A stretch of DNA of 64,000 bases. Source: Sclerurus mexicanus. Its lineage: Eukaryota > Chordata > Aves > Passeriformes > Furnariidae. Under the pieces are notes generated by a model that made no database searches, was not told where the DNA came from, and worked only from the letters and a program-made list of their open reading frames with translations. Positions within the stretch are counted from its first letter, which is position 1; the number at the start of each line of letters is the position of its first letter. The stretch lies in NCBI GenBank assembly GCA_013396755.1, contig VWZF01006906.1, positions 315,709 to 379,708 of the forward strand, written 5' to 3'. Made by a program: the position numbers and the translations under genes. Below are positions 1 to 11,994 of this stretch, piece after piece.

Positions 1-80
1 TCAGGGTGGAGAGCAATGCAAACAATGCTCAATTCTATACATATTTAGTACTAAAACCATTATTAAAAACTGTGTTTTAG
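1..80 (+). other. CPQ: 3' end of a CPQ intron
   Basis: This is the tail of the intron preceding the first exon in the window. It ends with a T-rich stretch and an AG at 79-80. The pyrimidine tract is weak (interrupted by an A-run near 65-70), so the acceptor is recognised mainly because the downstream frame matches carboxypeptidase Q. Confidence 0.85.
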
Positions 81-172
81 GACTTCGCCCGAAAAGGACT
101 CTGCGTTTGGTGCTATGGACAGGAGAAGAGCAAGGAGGAATAGGTGCCAAACAATACTATGAGTTGCACAAG
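81..172 (+). CDS. CPQ: Carboxypeptidase Q, internal exon with the catalytic Glu-Glu pair
   Basis: Carboxypeptidase Q (plasma glutamate carboxypeptidase) is a secreted/lysosomal zinc dipeptidase of peptidase family M28 that cleaves unsubstituted dipeptides. The exon is 92 nt, bounded by AG at 79-80 and GT at 173-174 (donor AAG|GTAAAT). It begins with the last two bases of a split codon (81-82), then encodes 30 residues starting LRPKRTLRLVLW and ending QYYELHK. The motif WTGEEQGG contains the family's general-base Glu (125-127) followed by the zinc-ligand Glu (128-130), equivalent by my recollection to human Glu336 and Glu337. The exon ends on a codon boundary, matching the phase of the next exon. 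Identity follows from close agreement with mammalian CPQ around this motif. Upstream exons lie outside the window. I see no frameshift or stop. Confidence 0.95.
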
Positions 173-2659
173 GTAAATGATGTCTTTTCACCATTTTCCT
201 GACAGCACTCTTCTCCCTAGTCTTGTGACTTGCATATTATTTTTGTCAAAATGTTCAGCTTAATATCTAACCACTAACATGATTACAGTTTTGGCTGAAA
301 CTATATTTTCTGGGTTTAATCATAAATGTAAACTTCATTTTACATTTAACAATAAGTGGTGTGACCACACAAATACGTGTTCCACTTGACCAGATACTCT
401 GTCACAGAACTGTTCTGAAACATGATGATATCTGCCATAGCTTTCAAACATAGCTAACTTGCTGAGAATGAATGATGAATGGTCCACATATGTTTGCAAT
501 ACAAATGAATTTTGTTTGCCTTATATATTTCTGCTTCATGGCTTTTTCCCATAACATTTTACAATGTAAAACATTAAACAATGTAAAGACAATTCTTTGC
601 TATCTTATCTTAGTAGTGTGTAATCTATAAAACGCGTTGTCATTTTGTTAGTTTGGTGGGATCTGGAACATCTTAAAAGGGTGATTTCCGATGATGCAAA
701 GAACACACAAACTCTATGACCATGGTTATCCGGATAAAAACATTGTGTATTATCACATCTGTCTCTCCTGCCAACAACTGCCATTTCAAAGTACACCGTG
801 ACATAAAGGGCAGTTGCCAAAACTATGTTGAAGATAAGTCTTTGGAATATGTGCTTTTTTCTTTTTCCCAGGAAAATGAAGCTGTACCTGTATAACTAGT
901 CTAAAGTAGTTATCTTTTATTCTTTTCCCTTATTTAGTAGTATAACTCTCAGCAACGGTTAATATATCCAAGGCAGAGACAAGATGAATGAAAATGCGTT
1001 TAGGAAGTTACCTGCTGTACAATGATAAGAAAGCAGACTTAAAAGCAGACTAAGAGTATATTTTTAATGCTAAGCAACCTATAAGAACAAATAAATTGAA
1101 ATTTCACCTTTAATCAAATTCATTGTGATGAATGAAATTAGATCAGTTTGCATCTGCAACAGAGTTGTCAGAGAAAGCATTACAGCGGTTACAGTTTTCT
1201 GGCTAATTGATGAACAATCAATTTCTTCCCACAAACTAGTTTAATATTACTAAGATGTGTATTTAACTACCCATGTATAATGTTGTTCCTCCTTATGTCT
1301 CCAAACTATAGGGATAGCTCAGCTCTGTCATTTATTTGGGAGAGGTACCGAAGAGCTTTCTTTGTCAGCTTCAGGGAGATGACAGATTGCAGTTAGTATG
1401 TGCTAAAGACTCTGGATTTACCTCTGGCACGCTGATGAACTAGATAAAATGTTCTGGAATAGGTAATGCTCGAAAGAGATGCTTCTCTTGTACAGAACTG
1501 CATTTTGGAGGAGCTGTGCCTAGTGCACACCACTCATCAGAAATGGTGATTTCCCTCTGTAGATTTCCATGTTGGATGAAAAGATCCACCCTATGGTGGT
1601 GGTGTCAGCAGCACATGAAATTGTCTCATGCATGTCTGATCTTTTGCCAAAATGACTGCATTTCACTGTTGTCTAGAAGATTTATATTTGCAAATAATAC
1701 CAAAAAGCAGGCCTAGGGATCAAATAGGGAAATATAAGGCAGTCTGGATGTTCTTTGAAAGATATTTGGTTACTTTGCTTTTAAAAAATTTGAGACAAGG
1801 ATGTCTCAATTCTTGCTCTGCTGCTGAGATTCAATCTGGATGTTGTGCTCTGCAAAGAAAGCCCTGTCTAACTTAAGAGTTTGTAATTTACATGGAGGAT
1901 TTAAGCTGAAGTGACATCTGTCTGTTATTTGTTGTTCTTGTTTCCCCCCTGCCATGTGATCTGGCATAATTATAAATTGATACAACTATAGGACATTGCA
2001 TTACTCATAATAACAAAATAAAGCAGATTAAGATTGTACATTATATTTAGCATGAAAAATAACCTTTTAATGATTTACTTGCTCAAATTTTGGCAATTAG
2101 GGTAGTACAGCGCACACAGTGCTTGCTGATGGTAATGAGTACAAGTTAAATAAGAGTGGTATTTAAAGATGTCTTGCTAAATGAAAGACAGCCTGTATGA
2201 CTCATCTCCATAGCTGGATTTATTATGACTTTAGTTCTCTACAAACAAGTAGAAATATGAATGCAGTAATTCAGCAGAGGCAGACATGGATTTCCTTGAC
2301 ATTACAAATTACCTCCTCACATCAGTGGAAATGTGGCAAGGGAGAAGAAATGAAGACAATATAGTACTGGACAAGTACAGATACTTTTACTTTTGTAGCT
2401 TATTTATTATTTCTTTCAGTTTAATTTCAGGTCTTTCTTCCTCATCTGTCATTGTAAGTTGTCAGTGCTAGAAAGTGGCTAAGTTACTGCAGAAATAACT
2501 GAGACATCAGCAGCATAGTACTTTTAGTATGGTGCCAATAATTAACTCATATCCCTGTATAATAGCATTATTTATATCACTCAAGTATTTCTGTAGATCC
2601 CAGTATTATCATTTCTGATTATTAAAGCTGGTGATAGGATATATTGGCTATTCAGAGCT

Positions 2660-2770
2660 TTATGAGAAGGTAAGAGCTGCCATATTGGCTGGATCAAAAG
2701 CTCTAGTGCTCTAGACAATCTAGTGTTGTCTCCTGTTTCCGATAGCATCCAGGAAAAGCATATCTGCCCA
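2660..2770 (+). mobile_element. Ancient amniote CR1/L3-like LINE 3' fragment
   Basis: The stretch reads as a decayed version of the segment in which a 'gccatactggatcagacc' core is followed by text like 'ctagcccagtatcctgtct', found near the 3' end of old amniote CR1/L3 LINEs. Here it appears as GCCATATTGGCTGGATCAAA, then a CTAG-rich part, then GTTGTCTCCTGTTTCCGATA. Divergence is high, and nothing matches well beyond about 2,770. No coding capacity remains. This is a memory-based family match, so it is moderate at best; a weak chance match is the alternative. Confidence 0.45.
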
Positions 2771-5700
2771 ATATGCAGTCAGATTAAGCTCAGACACCTA
2801 CATTACTTGTGCAACCATGCTTTCATTTTATGAAACATTTTTCTGGAGGGCATCCCATGGTCCTCATCCATTGTTTCCTTTGTATGATTTTTCTAAGCCA
2901 TTTCCAAGAGTTGAAAGCCATGTATCTTCCAGCAGTTTCAGTGCCTCCATTAGTGCAAGGGCACCTGCCAGTACATCACAGCACACCTGCTGAGGTTTGA
3001 CCATGGGGCAGAAGCCTCCCAGGGGAATTACAAGCACCTTTTGCTCCCGAAGGAGATATCTGCAGAAGTGCTCACTGCTTTTAGCTGTTAGCCAATAATT
3101 AGATTTATTCCCAGACTAGAAAAATGGTTGCTTTTCCATAACATGAGATGTTGACGAAGGGTAATGAAATTAAAGGATTTAAGTGCAAATCAGGCTCCAG
3201 ATCTTGGAGTTCAACACTATATTCAAAGTCTTTTTCCGTGCTTAGTGTTGTGCAACCCATTTGCTAAGTAAGGCTCTTATATAGAGACAACACTGTAAAT
3301 AACTTCAAAAATGTGAAACATTGCAACACTACTTTCTTATACAATTGAATGAAAGAACTGGAAGAACATCATTTCAAAGGACCTCATGTTGCAGATCTTC
3401 AGTAACGATTCTCCTGCAACCTTTAACAACAATATGTGAGTGCCCTCCACCAGGCTTTTCAAGTTGTGTGTATGTTTACTTTTGTGCTGCCTTCCTGAAG
3501 GGAGAAAGAGGTATATGTAATGAAGTGTCTGTCCTCCTTTTCATTGCTTTGGACTAGTTTCAGTGAGAAGTCTGTGTACCATGGAACAAGGTTACAGTTA
3601 TTTACACAGCCGAATTAAGGGACTATGAACGGCTGATAATATTTATTTTGAAATAGAAGCATTGCATGCAATATTCTGGGAAAGCAAATACATTTTGTAA
3701 TTAGAAGACTAAAAGATCTAGGCCACTTTCAAATTTACTTTAGTAACTCTGTTGTGATTGTTGGAGACATTAATGTGTTATGAATTTAATTCAAACCACA
3801 TTATAGGAGGCATTCTTAAAATATTTCTGCATGCTTTTATTCGTACCTTAATGATGTTTACAGTACTTTCCTAAATTTCTGCTGCAAATGCCATACACTG
3901 TTTTAACTTTTTCCTAAAGGTTATACTTCATGAAAAATGTCAATCACCAGTGTTCACTATGGTTTCCCCTTTTTTGTGTTCATTACCAAAAGGTTTGACT
4001 GTTTGCTCAGACTGTGTCTTCATGAAAAGAGCACTCTCTGAAATGCTTGTATTTCTCTGTTACTAGTTTAAGTACTCTTTGGTGATGCTCACATGAGGTT
4101 TTGTACAGTGATTTGCTCACAAGTTGCTTTCTCTAAGAAGCCAGTATCCAAAAATTAACTTGTCACTTTCAGGTGAAATGATTCTTCCCCAGAAAATACT
4201 CGCTCCTCAAAAAACAGAGTTTTCAGAAAACTCTTGTTTATTTCCTGAAGTGCAAAGTACTCTGATGAAACATGAGACAGGATTTTTTGTCTGATTGGAA
4301 CCAAATACATCAAGGATTTTAATGAGGATTCTTTTATCTCAGCAAAATATGTTGACTATTTACCTATTGACTGTCCTCAGGCAATATTCTCTGTAATCAA
4401 AAATTATGTAAAATTACTGCTGGCTTTTTACACCACTGCTGTCCTGTTGATCCCTTTCACTGAGAACTGAAAGAAATGCATGAAGAGTGAAATGTTCAGT
4501 TGCAAAACTACAATAAGAAAATAATTACACTGTATTCTCCAGAATCCTAATTAACAGCCAGTAGCACCAGTGATTGTATTAAGCACAGTAAAGGTGGCAT
4601 AATTACTGAATTATATTTTACACCAGTTCTATGTCCAAAGGAATTCATAATTCTTACTATTTGGGAATCAGCTTCCTAGTGAAAGCTGCAAAGAAAGCCA
4701 GATTTTGCTAAAACACAAAACCAGGTTCATTCCTTACACTGCCTAAAGCACGAAAGACCCCAAATCAGTCATGACAAAGTGTCTTCTGGATATTTAGTCT
4801 TCATTCCACATGGGCTAATTTTACACATGTTTAGTGTTAGAAGAACTTTTGCCTGTGCATCTTTCCTCTCTTTCCCTTAAGAGAATAGCAGAGCTGCCGT
4901 ATGAAACTGGTGGAGGCATCTTCTGAGGATAGCTGCTTCAAGTGCATACTCCAGGCAGATTCACCTGAGCATAGGTCCTTTGGCAGTGTTGCCTATTTTC
5001 AAGTGAAAACCTAAAGCCTTTCAGAAAAAGGCAGTGGTGGCATGGTCATTCAGAGTCAAAGACATAGTTTGGATACTCTTGTATTTGAGCAGGAGAAGGG
5101 CTTAAGTTATGGAACATTTTCTAGGAAGAGCACTTCTCTTTGTTCTGCCTCTTTGTTGAAGAAAAAGTCCTCCCAAGACAAGGCTTCAGATAATCCAATG
5201 CATGCCTTACTTAACCTGCTGCCATCTTCAGAGCCATCTGCTTTTTCTTGTCCATCATTCCAAGAAACTTACAATACTGAATGGTCATCTCTGTGAGTGC
5301 TGGCAAGTCGTCACAGGGGAAAGAGTTGTGGTATTGTACAAGGCAGGACATGCCAGTAGTATGTTTCTACCGAGTGAAATGCTAATAAGTACATGACCAA
5401 ATTGCTCCAGGGCTGTTGAAGTTACTGGGACTTTTGTCATTGGCTTCTCAGAAGTCAGAATTTGTAACTGTCATACAGAACAAGCCGTAAAATCTGTGGA
5501 TTTCTTTACAGACTCTTTTCCCATAAAATGTGGCAGAAGAATATTTGATCTTGTAACAAACATGTGAGCCTTACTCATACCTTGTCATCTGACAAAAATT
5601 GTGCTAATCTTCAGCTTTATAGCAGCCTTCTCCCATATAATGATGGGATAATTTACAAAGGTTTATAACTCACAGTGTTCCTGATTTTCCCTGTCTTCAT

Positions 5701-6654
5701 TCAAAATGAGTGGAAATGGTGTGATCATGCGTGTGGCTGGTGGTTATTATGCCTCGATGCTGGCTCATCTCTGCTTCCTAACAGCTGTAGTGATGGTTTT
5801 TTTCTCTGATTTCCATTTATGCACTTTTGCTTCATTAAGTAGTCTTACTAAACAGCAACTGAAAATTACACTACATCACATTTATATATTATTAAATACT
5901 TAGAGGATACATTTTTTTCTTTTCCAGCTGTCACATGCACTTAGGTGTTTCCAGTGTTTTTTCTAGTTTTTCCTGTAGTCTTAGTTACCAGCCCAGCAAA
6001 GATGGGCACTGATTTAAACTCCCTTTTAGTACTACAAGTGGGATGATCACTTTGCTGTGACTTCTGCAATGTGGTTGTTGCCATGCTATGCTTGTTTCCC
6101 AACTGCTCTGAGACAAATACGGGAATACAAGTGTTATTTCCTAAAGTTAAGTGTAAATCAATAACAGAAAGCTGAAAACACAGTGTCAGATTAACTGATG
6201 TCCCTTATCACTGGAACAAATGAACCATTATTCAAGGACAGTGCTTTGTCATTACAGACTTTAGTATTTTCCCTGTGAAGTGGTCATTTTTCTCAGTGGA
6301 ATGGAAAACAAAACCAGTAAATGAGCTGTTGGACAAATAATCCTCTATTTTAAATAGCCCCGCATTACGGAAGGCTTTTAGGATAGCTGTTTCCCCCATT
6401 ACACTTTCAGGTATGTCACTGCTTTAGCTGGGTAAGAGACATTGGCATCAGTGACTAAGTGGATTAGTCGTGAGATGTTGGAGTCTAGTTTAACATCTGG
6501 CAAGAATGAACAATTAGGATTTTGACTGAATAAGTATTGGGTATACCTCCTTGGGATTGCAAGGGTTTGTGCTAGATGGGACATGTTTCCTACTAAATAG
6601 AAGTAGCAGTCATACATAATACAGTAATAATTGAAAAGAGTTGACTGTAATTAC

Positions 6655-7676
6655 TGGCTAAACTGGCTCTGGATCCCAGAGGGTCTTAATCAATGGCACA
6701 GGGTCTAGTTGGAGACCTGTCATTAGTGGTGTCCCCCAGGGTTCAATACTGGGTCCAGTGTTTTTAACTTTTTCATCAATAACCTGGATGAAGGACAGAT
6801 ATCTCCTCAGCAGGTTCACTGACAACACAAAGCAGGGAGGAGAGGCTGATATCCCAGAGTGCTGTGCAGCCCTTCAGAAGGACCTTGACAGGTTGGAGAG
6901 ATGGGCAGAGTGGAACTATCTGAACTGAAAGCAAGTGCTGGGTCTTGCACCCGGGGAGAAATAACGGCAGGCACCAGCACAGCCTGGGGGCTGACCTGCT
7001 GGAAACCAGCTCTGTGGAGAAGGACATGGTGAACAATAAGCTTTCCATGAGCCAGCAGTGCCCTGGTGGCCAAGAAGGCCAAAGGTATCCTGGGATGTCT
7101 TTGGAGCACGTTGAGGGAGGTGATCCTGCTATGCTGCTCAGCCCTAGTGAGGCTGCATCTGGAGTGATGTGTCCAGTTCTGGGTTCCTTGGTACAAGAGA
7201 GACATAGATCTCCTGAAGCACGTCCGGTGGAGTGCAACAAAGATGATGAAGGGCCTGGAGCATCTCTCTTATGAGGAAAGGCTGAGAGAGTTGGGCCTGT
7301 TCAGCCTCAAGAAGAGATGACTGAAAGGAGACCTCATCGATATCTGTAAGGATCTGAAGGGAGGGTGTCAAGAGGATGGATCAAGCTCTTCTCAGTGGTG
7401 CCAAGCAATAGGACAAGAGGCAATGGGCAGAAATTGATGCACAGGAAGTTCCACCTGAACATGAGGAAGAACTTCTTTACTGTGCAGGTGACCATGCACT
7501 GGAACAGATTGCCCAGAGAGGTTGTGGAGTCTCCCTCACTAAAGGTATTCAGGAACCATCTGGATGCAATCCTGTGCCGTGTGCTCTGGGATGACCCAGC
7601 TTGGGCAAAGAGGCTGGACCAGATGACCCACTCTAGTTAGAGTGCCTTCCAACGTGACCCGTTCTGTGATTTCATG
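6655..7676 (+). mobile_element. CR1 LINE, 5'-truncated, heavily decayed
   Basis: Sense-strand CR1 remnant starting inside the reverse transcriptase part of ORF2 (a degraded SGVPQGSILGPV block near 6,725-6,760) and running through the C-terminal ORF2 region to the 3' tail. The RT active-site box is changed from the usual FADDTKLGG to a form reading FTDNTKQGG (about 6,810-6,840). C-terminal pieces such as KGLEHLSYEERLRELGLFSL are readable around 7,245-7,310, but frames change repeatedly and stops interrupt them. The 3' end has the CR1 octamer style, GTTCTGTG then ATTTCATG (7,661-7,676). Dead copy; same orientation as CPQ. Confidence 0.9.
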
Positions 7677-10600
7677 ATAACATGATTTTGCCTTATAGAT
7701 TATATTTTTAGTTTTGCTTAACAGAGATAAAAATAGATTGTTTATGGAAAATAGAAATAAAAAGAATTAAAATGATAAAATTAAAAATAGTTGTATTGGG
7801 AAAGATCAGACCTAATTGTGTATTCAATGAAAATAGCAAGTTATAGAAAGCTATTTGACCATGTAGTATTTATTGTAATACTTATTTTAAAAATTCAGTT
7901 GAAGAGCTAAGCATGATAAGATAAAGAGAGGTGACCTCTTCTGTGACCAAATCACAGGAAGATAAAGGTTAAAAGTCTATTTTGATGCTCGGAGAATTAG
8001 GCAGCAGGTTACAGGAACAAGTTTTAATTTTCTGGTACATACCAGGAGAAGTGGCACAATATCAAAATGCGGCAAATGAGATTACTTTCCAAGAAGAATT
8101 CCATACTGAGTTTAAAATGCTTATTTAAATGATGCATTCACTATGAGAACAATTGAAGAAAATAGCTGAACCTGCAGTTGTTTTTTAAAACCTTTCTATT
8201 TTGTTGTGCTGTTCCTCTGAATTTGTCAAGGGGTCAAAGTATGGTCTCACCACACTTTGCTAGTGGCAGTTATCCCTGAACTGTAGATGGCAAATGATGA
8301 CAAAGCATCTTCACTATAGCATACTTTCCAGTGTGTGTTTCTTTCTGTGTAAGTAGAAATGCCAACGCATCCGTACAAAAATGGGTGTAGAAAACCAATC
8401 TTTTTTAAGGACTACAACTTTCAAACTTGATGAATAGTTTTATAAGTAATCCTATTTTCTAGTGGACCAAATAGGGATAAAGCTTTCTCAAGGACACATG
8501 GTACTTCAAGTAGTTGTGACCTGTTTCTTTTTTCTTCCCCAGTAAAGTCAGTTTTTCTCCCAAGGGTGTCCTGTTTTCGTGCCTCTTCAGCACGTTCTCA
8601 GCTTTCTTACAGAACAACAATATGGTGTAGTATATTGCGGGTGGTTTGTTTACTCAGTTACATATTAAAAACACATGCAAACATTTTTGTGAGAAAACAC
8701 AGCTGAAGATTGCTGTGATACTAGCAGTTTATGAAGTTTTTGAACTTAGGGATTCTGTTGTTTTGAGTGATAGGTGAGATTTCTTCTAGATATCCTCGCT
8801 CTTCCCAAACTTACTCTTCTCCTCACTCCACTGTCCTGAATAGTTCCTTCCCCTTGTCTTACTGCTCCTCCTCATTTCAGCTCTTTTAAAAATGGGCAGA
8901 AGTCCTGCTTTGGAGACTCAGCCAAAGAGGGTGAATACCATAGCATGATATTTATGCAGAGCTGACTATACCTAAGTTAGCTTTCATTGGCAATTCAGCA
9001 GCACACTGAAATGTGTGTTGCCTTCCTTAAGTCTTGCTCCTTGGGCATGTAATATAAAAATTTACATTTTGAAACATTCTTTCTGTAGCACTTGTGACAT
9101 TGCAGCATCACTGATCCCTTTTAGCATGCAGTGTGGTTCTCTTGGCCGCCTTCTCTCCCACTATGTTCAGAGGGTCTGTGAATCAGGATTCTTTTTGAGG
9201 CTCATGACCTTTAATACAGCATTTGATGATCGGCCTAGACACCAAATGTAGCATAATTATTTACATTTAATCTTTACAAACTGAAGATTGTATTTCATTG
9301 TATAAAAATGGTGATTGCCAATTTGGTGACAATACTGGTTATTTCCACTTTGATTTCCAGTAGCTGAATGGGTGGATTGATTGGTTTCTGAACAGATTGT
9401 TATTAAAACATTTACAGTTACTTCATCATGCAAAGACTTTATATTAAATTTTTAACTGCTGGATATATTTCTAAGCTAAAAGTAAATACCTCTGCTATGT
9501 CAGAACTTGTTTCACTCAAAAGAGAAAACTTGGGAAAGTGCAAAACACAGTTATTGGAAAATTCAATAAAGGACTTTTGAAAACTTACGTGAATCATTCA
9601 CAGCCACCTGTAGTTCATATTTGGGTTCATATCAGAAAAATGTGAAAGAATTCTTTACTGACTTGTAAGCTTCTGTAAGCTGTTAATGACATGATCTCTT
9701 ACTTGCTGCTGTCATGTATCTCTTGTAATGATTTTCTTGTAACAACCCATGGCAGCCATAAAATTTTGGAATGAGATCTGGGCCTAGGAGTAATACCTGC
9801 AGTAAGTCCTCTTAGTCACATTCAAGATGGTCTGAAGTATAGCCTTTTTCTCCCTGACATGACTATAAACTGTTTTATTTTGGAAAAAAGTTATGTGCCT
9901 CTCCAAAAGAGTGAGATCTTCCTTCATATAAAATCCATACTTATTTTATTCCAATTAGAACTTTTTAATTGAGCAATCTGAGCAAATGTGGGAAGCAAAT
10001 AAATTTTTGTTCTTTTAGCTAAAAAGATTCTTCCAAGTGCACACGAGAAGCAAATGTTGTTATGCTGCTTGTACACAAAATTTTACATTTCATGTTTCCT
10101 ATGATGATTTACCTTGGAAGCACAAACTTTCCATGAAGTAGATATTATTCCTCCAGGTCAGGGGGAACTTTGGTATTTCAGTCCTCCAACTGATGTCAGA
10201 GTGGACTACATGGTATATTGAAAATCATGTGTCTCTGAACAGACAGCAGCTGGCTTTTTAAATGGGATATCCTTCACAGTCTAAGCAGGCTTTAGATGTG
10301 TCTAATTTTAAAGCCACAGGGCTGCGTACCCTCCACACTGCAACAGAATTTCTGAGTTTCAGGTCTGAGAAGAAAGGGAGAGCTGCAAGTGAAAACTACA
10401 ATATGGTGGTGATGGCTTACTTTCTAGGTGGCACTTCAGAAGTCTTAAAGCAAGTATTTGGTGACAGCAGACTAGTCATGTTGTGCTTCTTACAGAATAT
10501 TGGTGCCTCAGACTGGACTTTGAACTGTTTCAGCATGTTCAGACAGAAAGATTAGGTCCCTTCGTTTATGCTTATGTACACATGGTCACAGGAAGCATTT

Positions 10601-10716
10601 CTCTGCTTTTTTAACAAATTTGTTGTGGTACACTCACATTGACACCTGGAATCCAGTATATGATACCAGTTAAAACAGCAATCACAGCACAATACTTGCT
10701 TTCTTCACATGTTTAG

Positions 10717-10918
10717 GAAAATATCTCCAACTTCGATATCGTCATGGAGTCTGATGAGGGCACCTTCAGGCCATCTGGACTGGGTTTTACTGGCAATGCT
10801 AAAGCTCGGGACATCATGAAAGAGATTATGACTCTGCTGTGGCCCATCAATGTTACGGATGTTTACGACAATGCGGATGGGACAGACATCGATTACTGGA
10901 TGAGAGACGGGGTGCCTG
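10717..10918 (+). CDS. CPQ: Carboxypeptidase Q, exon with the zinc-ligand Asp
   Basis: The exon is 202 nt, flanked by AG at 10,715-10,716 and GT at 10,919-10,920, and encodes 67 residues plus the first base of a split Gly codon. It begins ENISNFDIVMESDEGT; the Asp of MESD (10,753-10,755) corresponds to the zinc ligand I recall as Asp364 in human CPQ. The rest (GFTGNAKARDIM, TLLWPINVT, GTDIDYW, GVPG) follows the family closely without gaps. Two N-glycosylation sequons are present, NIS (10,720-10,728) and NVT (10,849-10,857), which fits a protein of the secretory pathway. The second sequon of the mammalian NISNYS pair is absent, because the bird reads NISNFD. Reading frame joins both neighbours in phase. 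Confidence 0.96.
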
Positions 10919-11242
10919 GTGAGCATGGCTTACAGGTGACACTGCTCCTCCCGAGCAGTGCCACATCACAGGGGTGGTCTGGTCTTTTGAAAATAGTAAG
11001 AAATGCTTTCTCCAGGGAGTAAAATTTTCTAGATGCAAAATGCATGAATGTTAAAAGGTGACCAACAGAAATAGGACATAAAATGCATCCAAACTGCTGT
11101 TTAATAATGATGTAGATTATACATAGAATAAAATGCTTAAAATCTTCTTTTCAGCTTTAAGGATTTATAATAATTAATCCCAGACTGGTGGTTTATAAAT
11201 AGTATACCACGGCAGAAGGGAATTCTCCAATGCAGAAGAAAT

Positions 11243-11266
11243 ATTTTTTTTATTATTATTATTTTT
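11243..11266. repeat. T-rich run with (TTA)n microsatellite
   Basis: A run of T followed by about four TTA/TAT units and another T-run in the last CPQ intron, shortly downstream of the splice donor. Simple-sequence expansion only. Confidence 0.85.
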
Positions 11267-11994
11267 ACTTTCAAATATGTGATTTTTCTTTCTGTTCTGT
11301 ATGCTGGAGAAAGAGTTTTTGAGATGTGGCATTTAAACGGCTATGGGTCATTAAGGTCTGATAAAGGGATAAAATTCATAAAAGTTTGAAGTGGTTTAGG
11401 GGTTTATTTGGAGGATTGTATCTGGTTTCAAGTGTGGAGCAGCTTGTTGGCAAAGAATCTGGTAAGCTGTGAGAGAAATCCACCACTGACAGCCCCGCCC
11501 CGTGCAAGAGACCCCACACTAGCACAGAGGCTTTCAGAGCACAAGAATCCCAACTGGAGGCCAGCCTGGGTGAAGCCTTAGTGAGTTTCCATTTGAATAA
11601 TAGTAGAAAGAAAAGTTCCGTAACTGTGATATTAAACAAATTATGGTCAGTTTTAAAATTTTAAGGTTCTTTTTCTCCTGTGTTTTATGACTGAAGTAGG
11701 CTGGCATATTTCTCATGGTAGTTTTACTACTTGCTGCTATATGCTTAGAATCTCATAATATTTTATTAACTGCTTTGGTTTTTATCTCATGGAAGACACA
11801 GGGAATCATGGAATACGTTATTTATGGTCAGAACCTTTTGCTTCTCACTCAGGGTGTACAGAGACACTATAAAGTTGGCTGCCTTGATAAATGTATGGTT
11901 GTCAAATTTTCAAACCAAAATATCTATGCTGGGCAAGAAGTATGGGTGAATGGAGATTGTTAAAAAGCTAGGGACATCTTCAGCTGGTTTTGCT

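Larger units (their letters stand above)
173..10716 (+). other. CPQ: CPQ intron, about 10.5 kb
   Basis: AT-rich intronic DNA starting with GTAAAT and ending with a pyrimidine-rich TTCTTCACATGTTTAG acceptor. It holds an ancient CR1/L3-like scrap near 2.66 kb and a 5'-truncated CR1 at 6.66-7.68 kb, both in gene orientation. The remaining stretches (173-2,660; 2,770-6,650; 7,680-10,716) show only short scattered open frames, homopolymer runs and no recognisable exon or RNA gene. Confidence 0.85.

Noticed and set aside
6776..7371. Minus-strand frames of 154, 129 and 75 codons
   Set aside because: They overlap a sense CR1 LINE and read its opposite strand.
10744..11022. A separate 92-codon gene starting at the internal ATG
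   Set aside because: The first part is CPQ exon B read from an internal Met; the remainder runs past the splice donor into intron.
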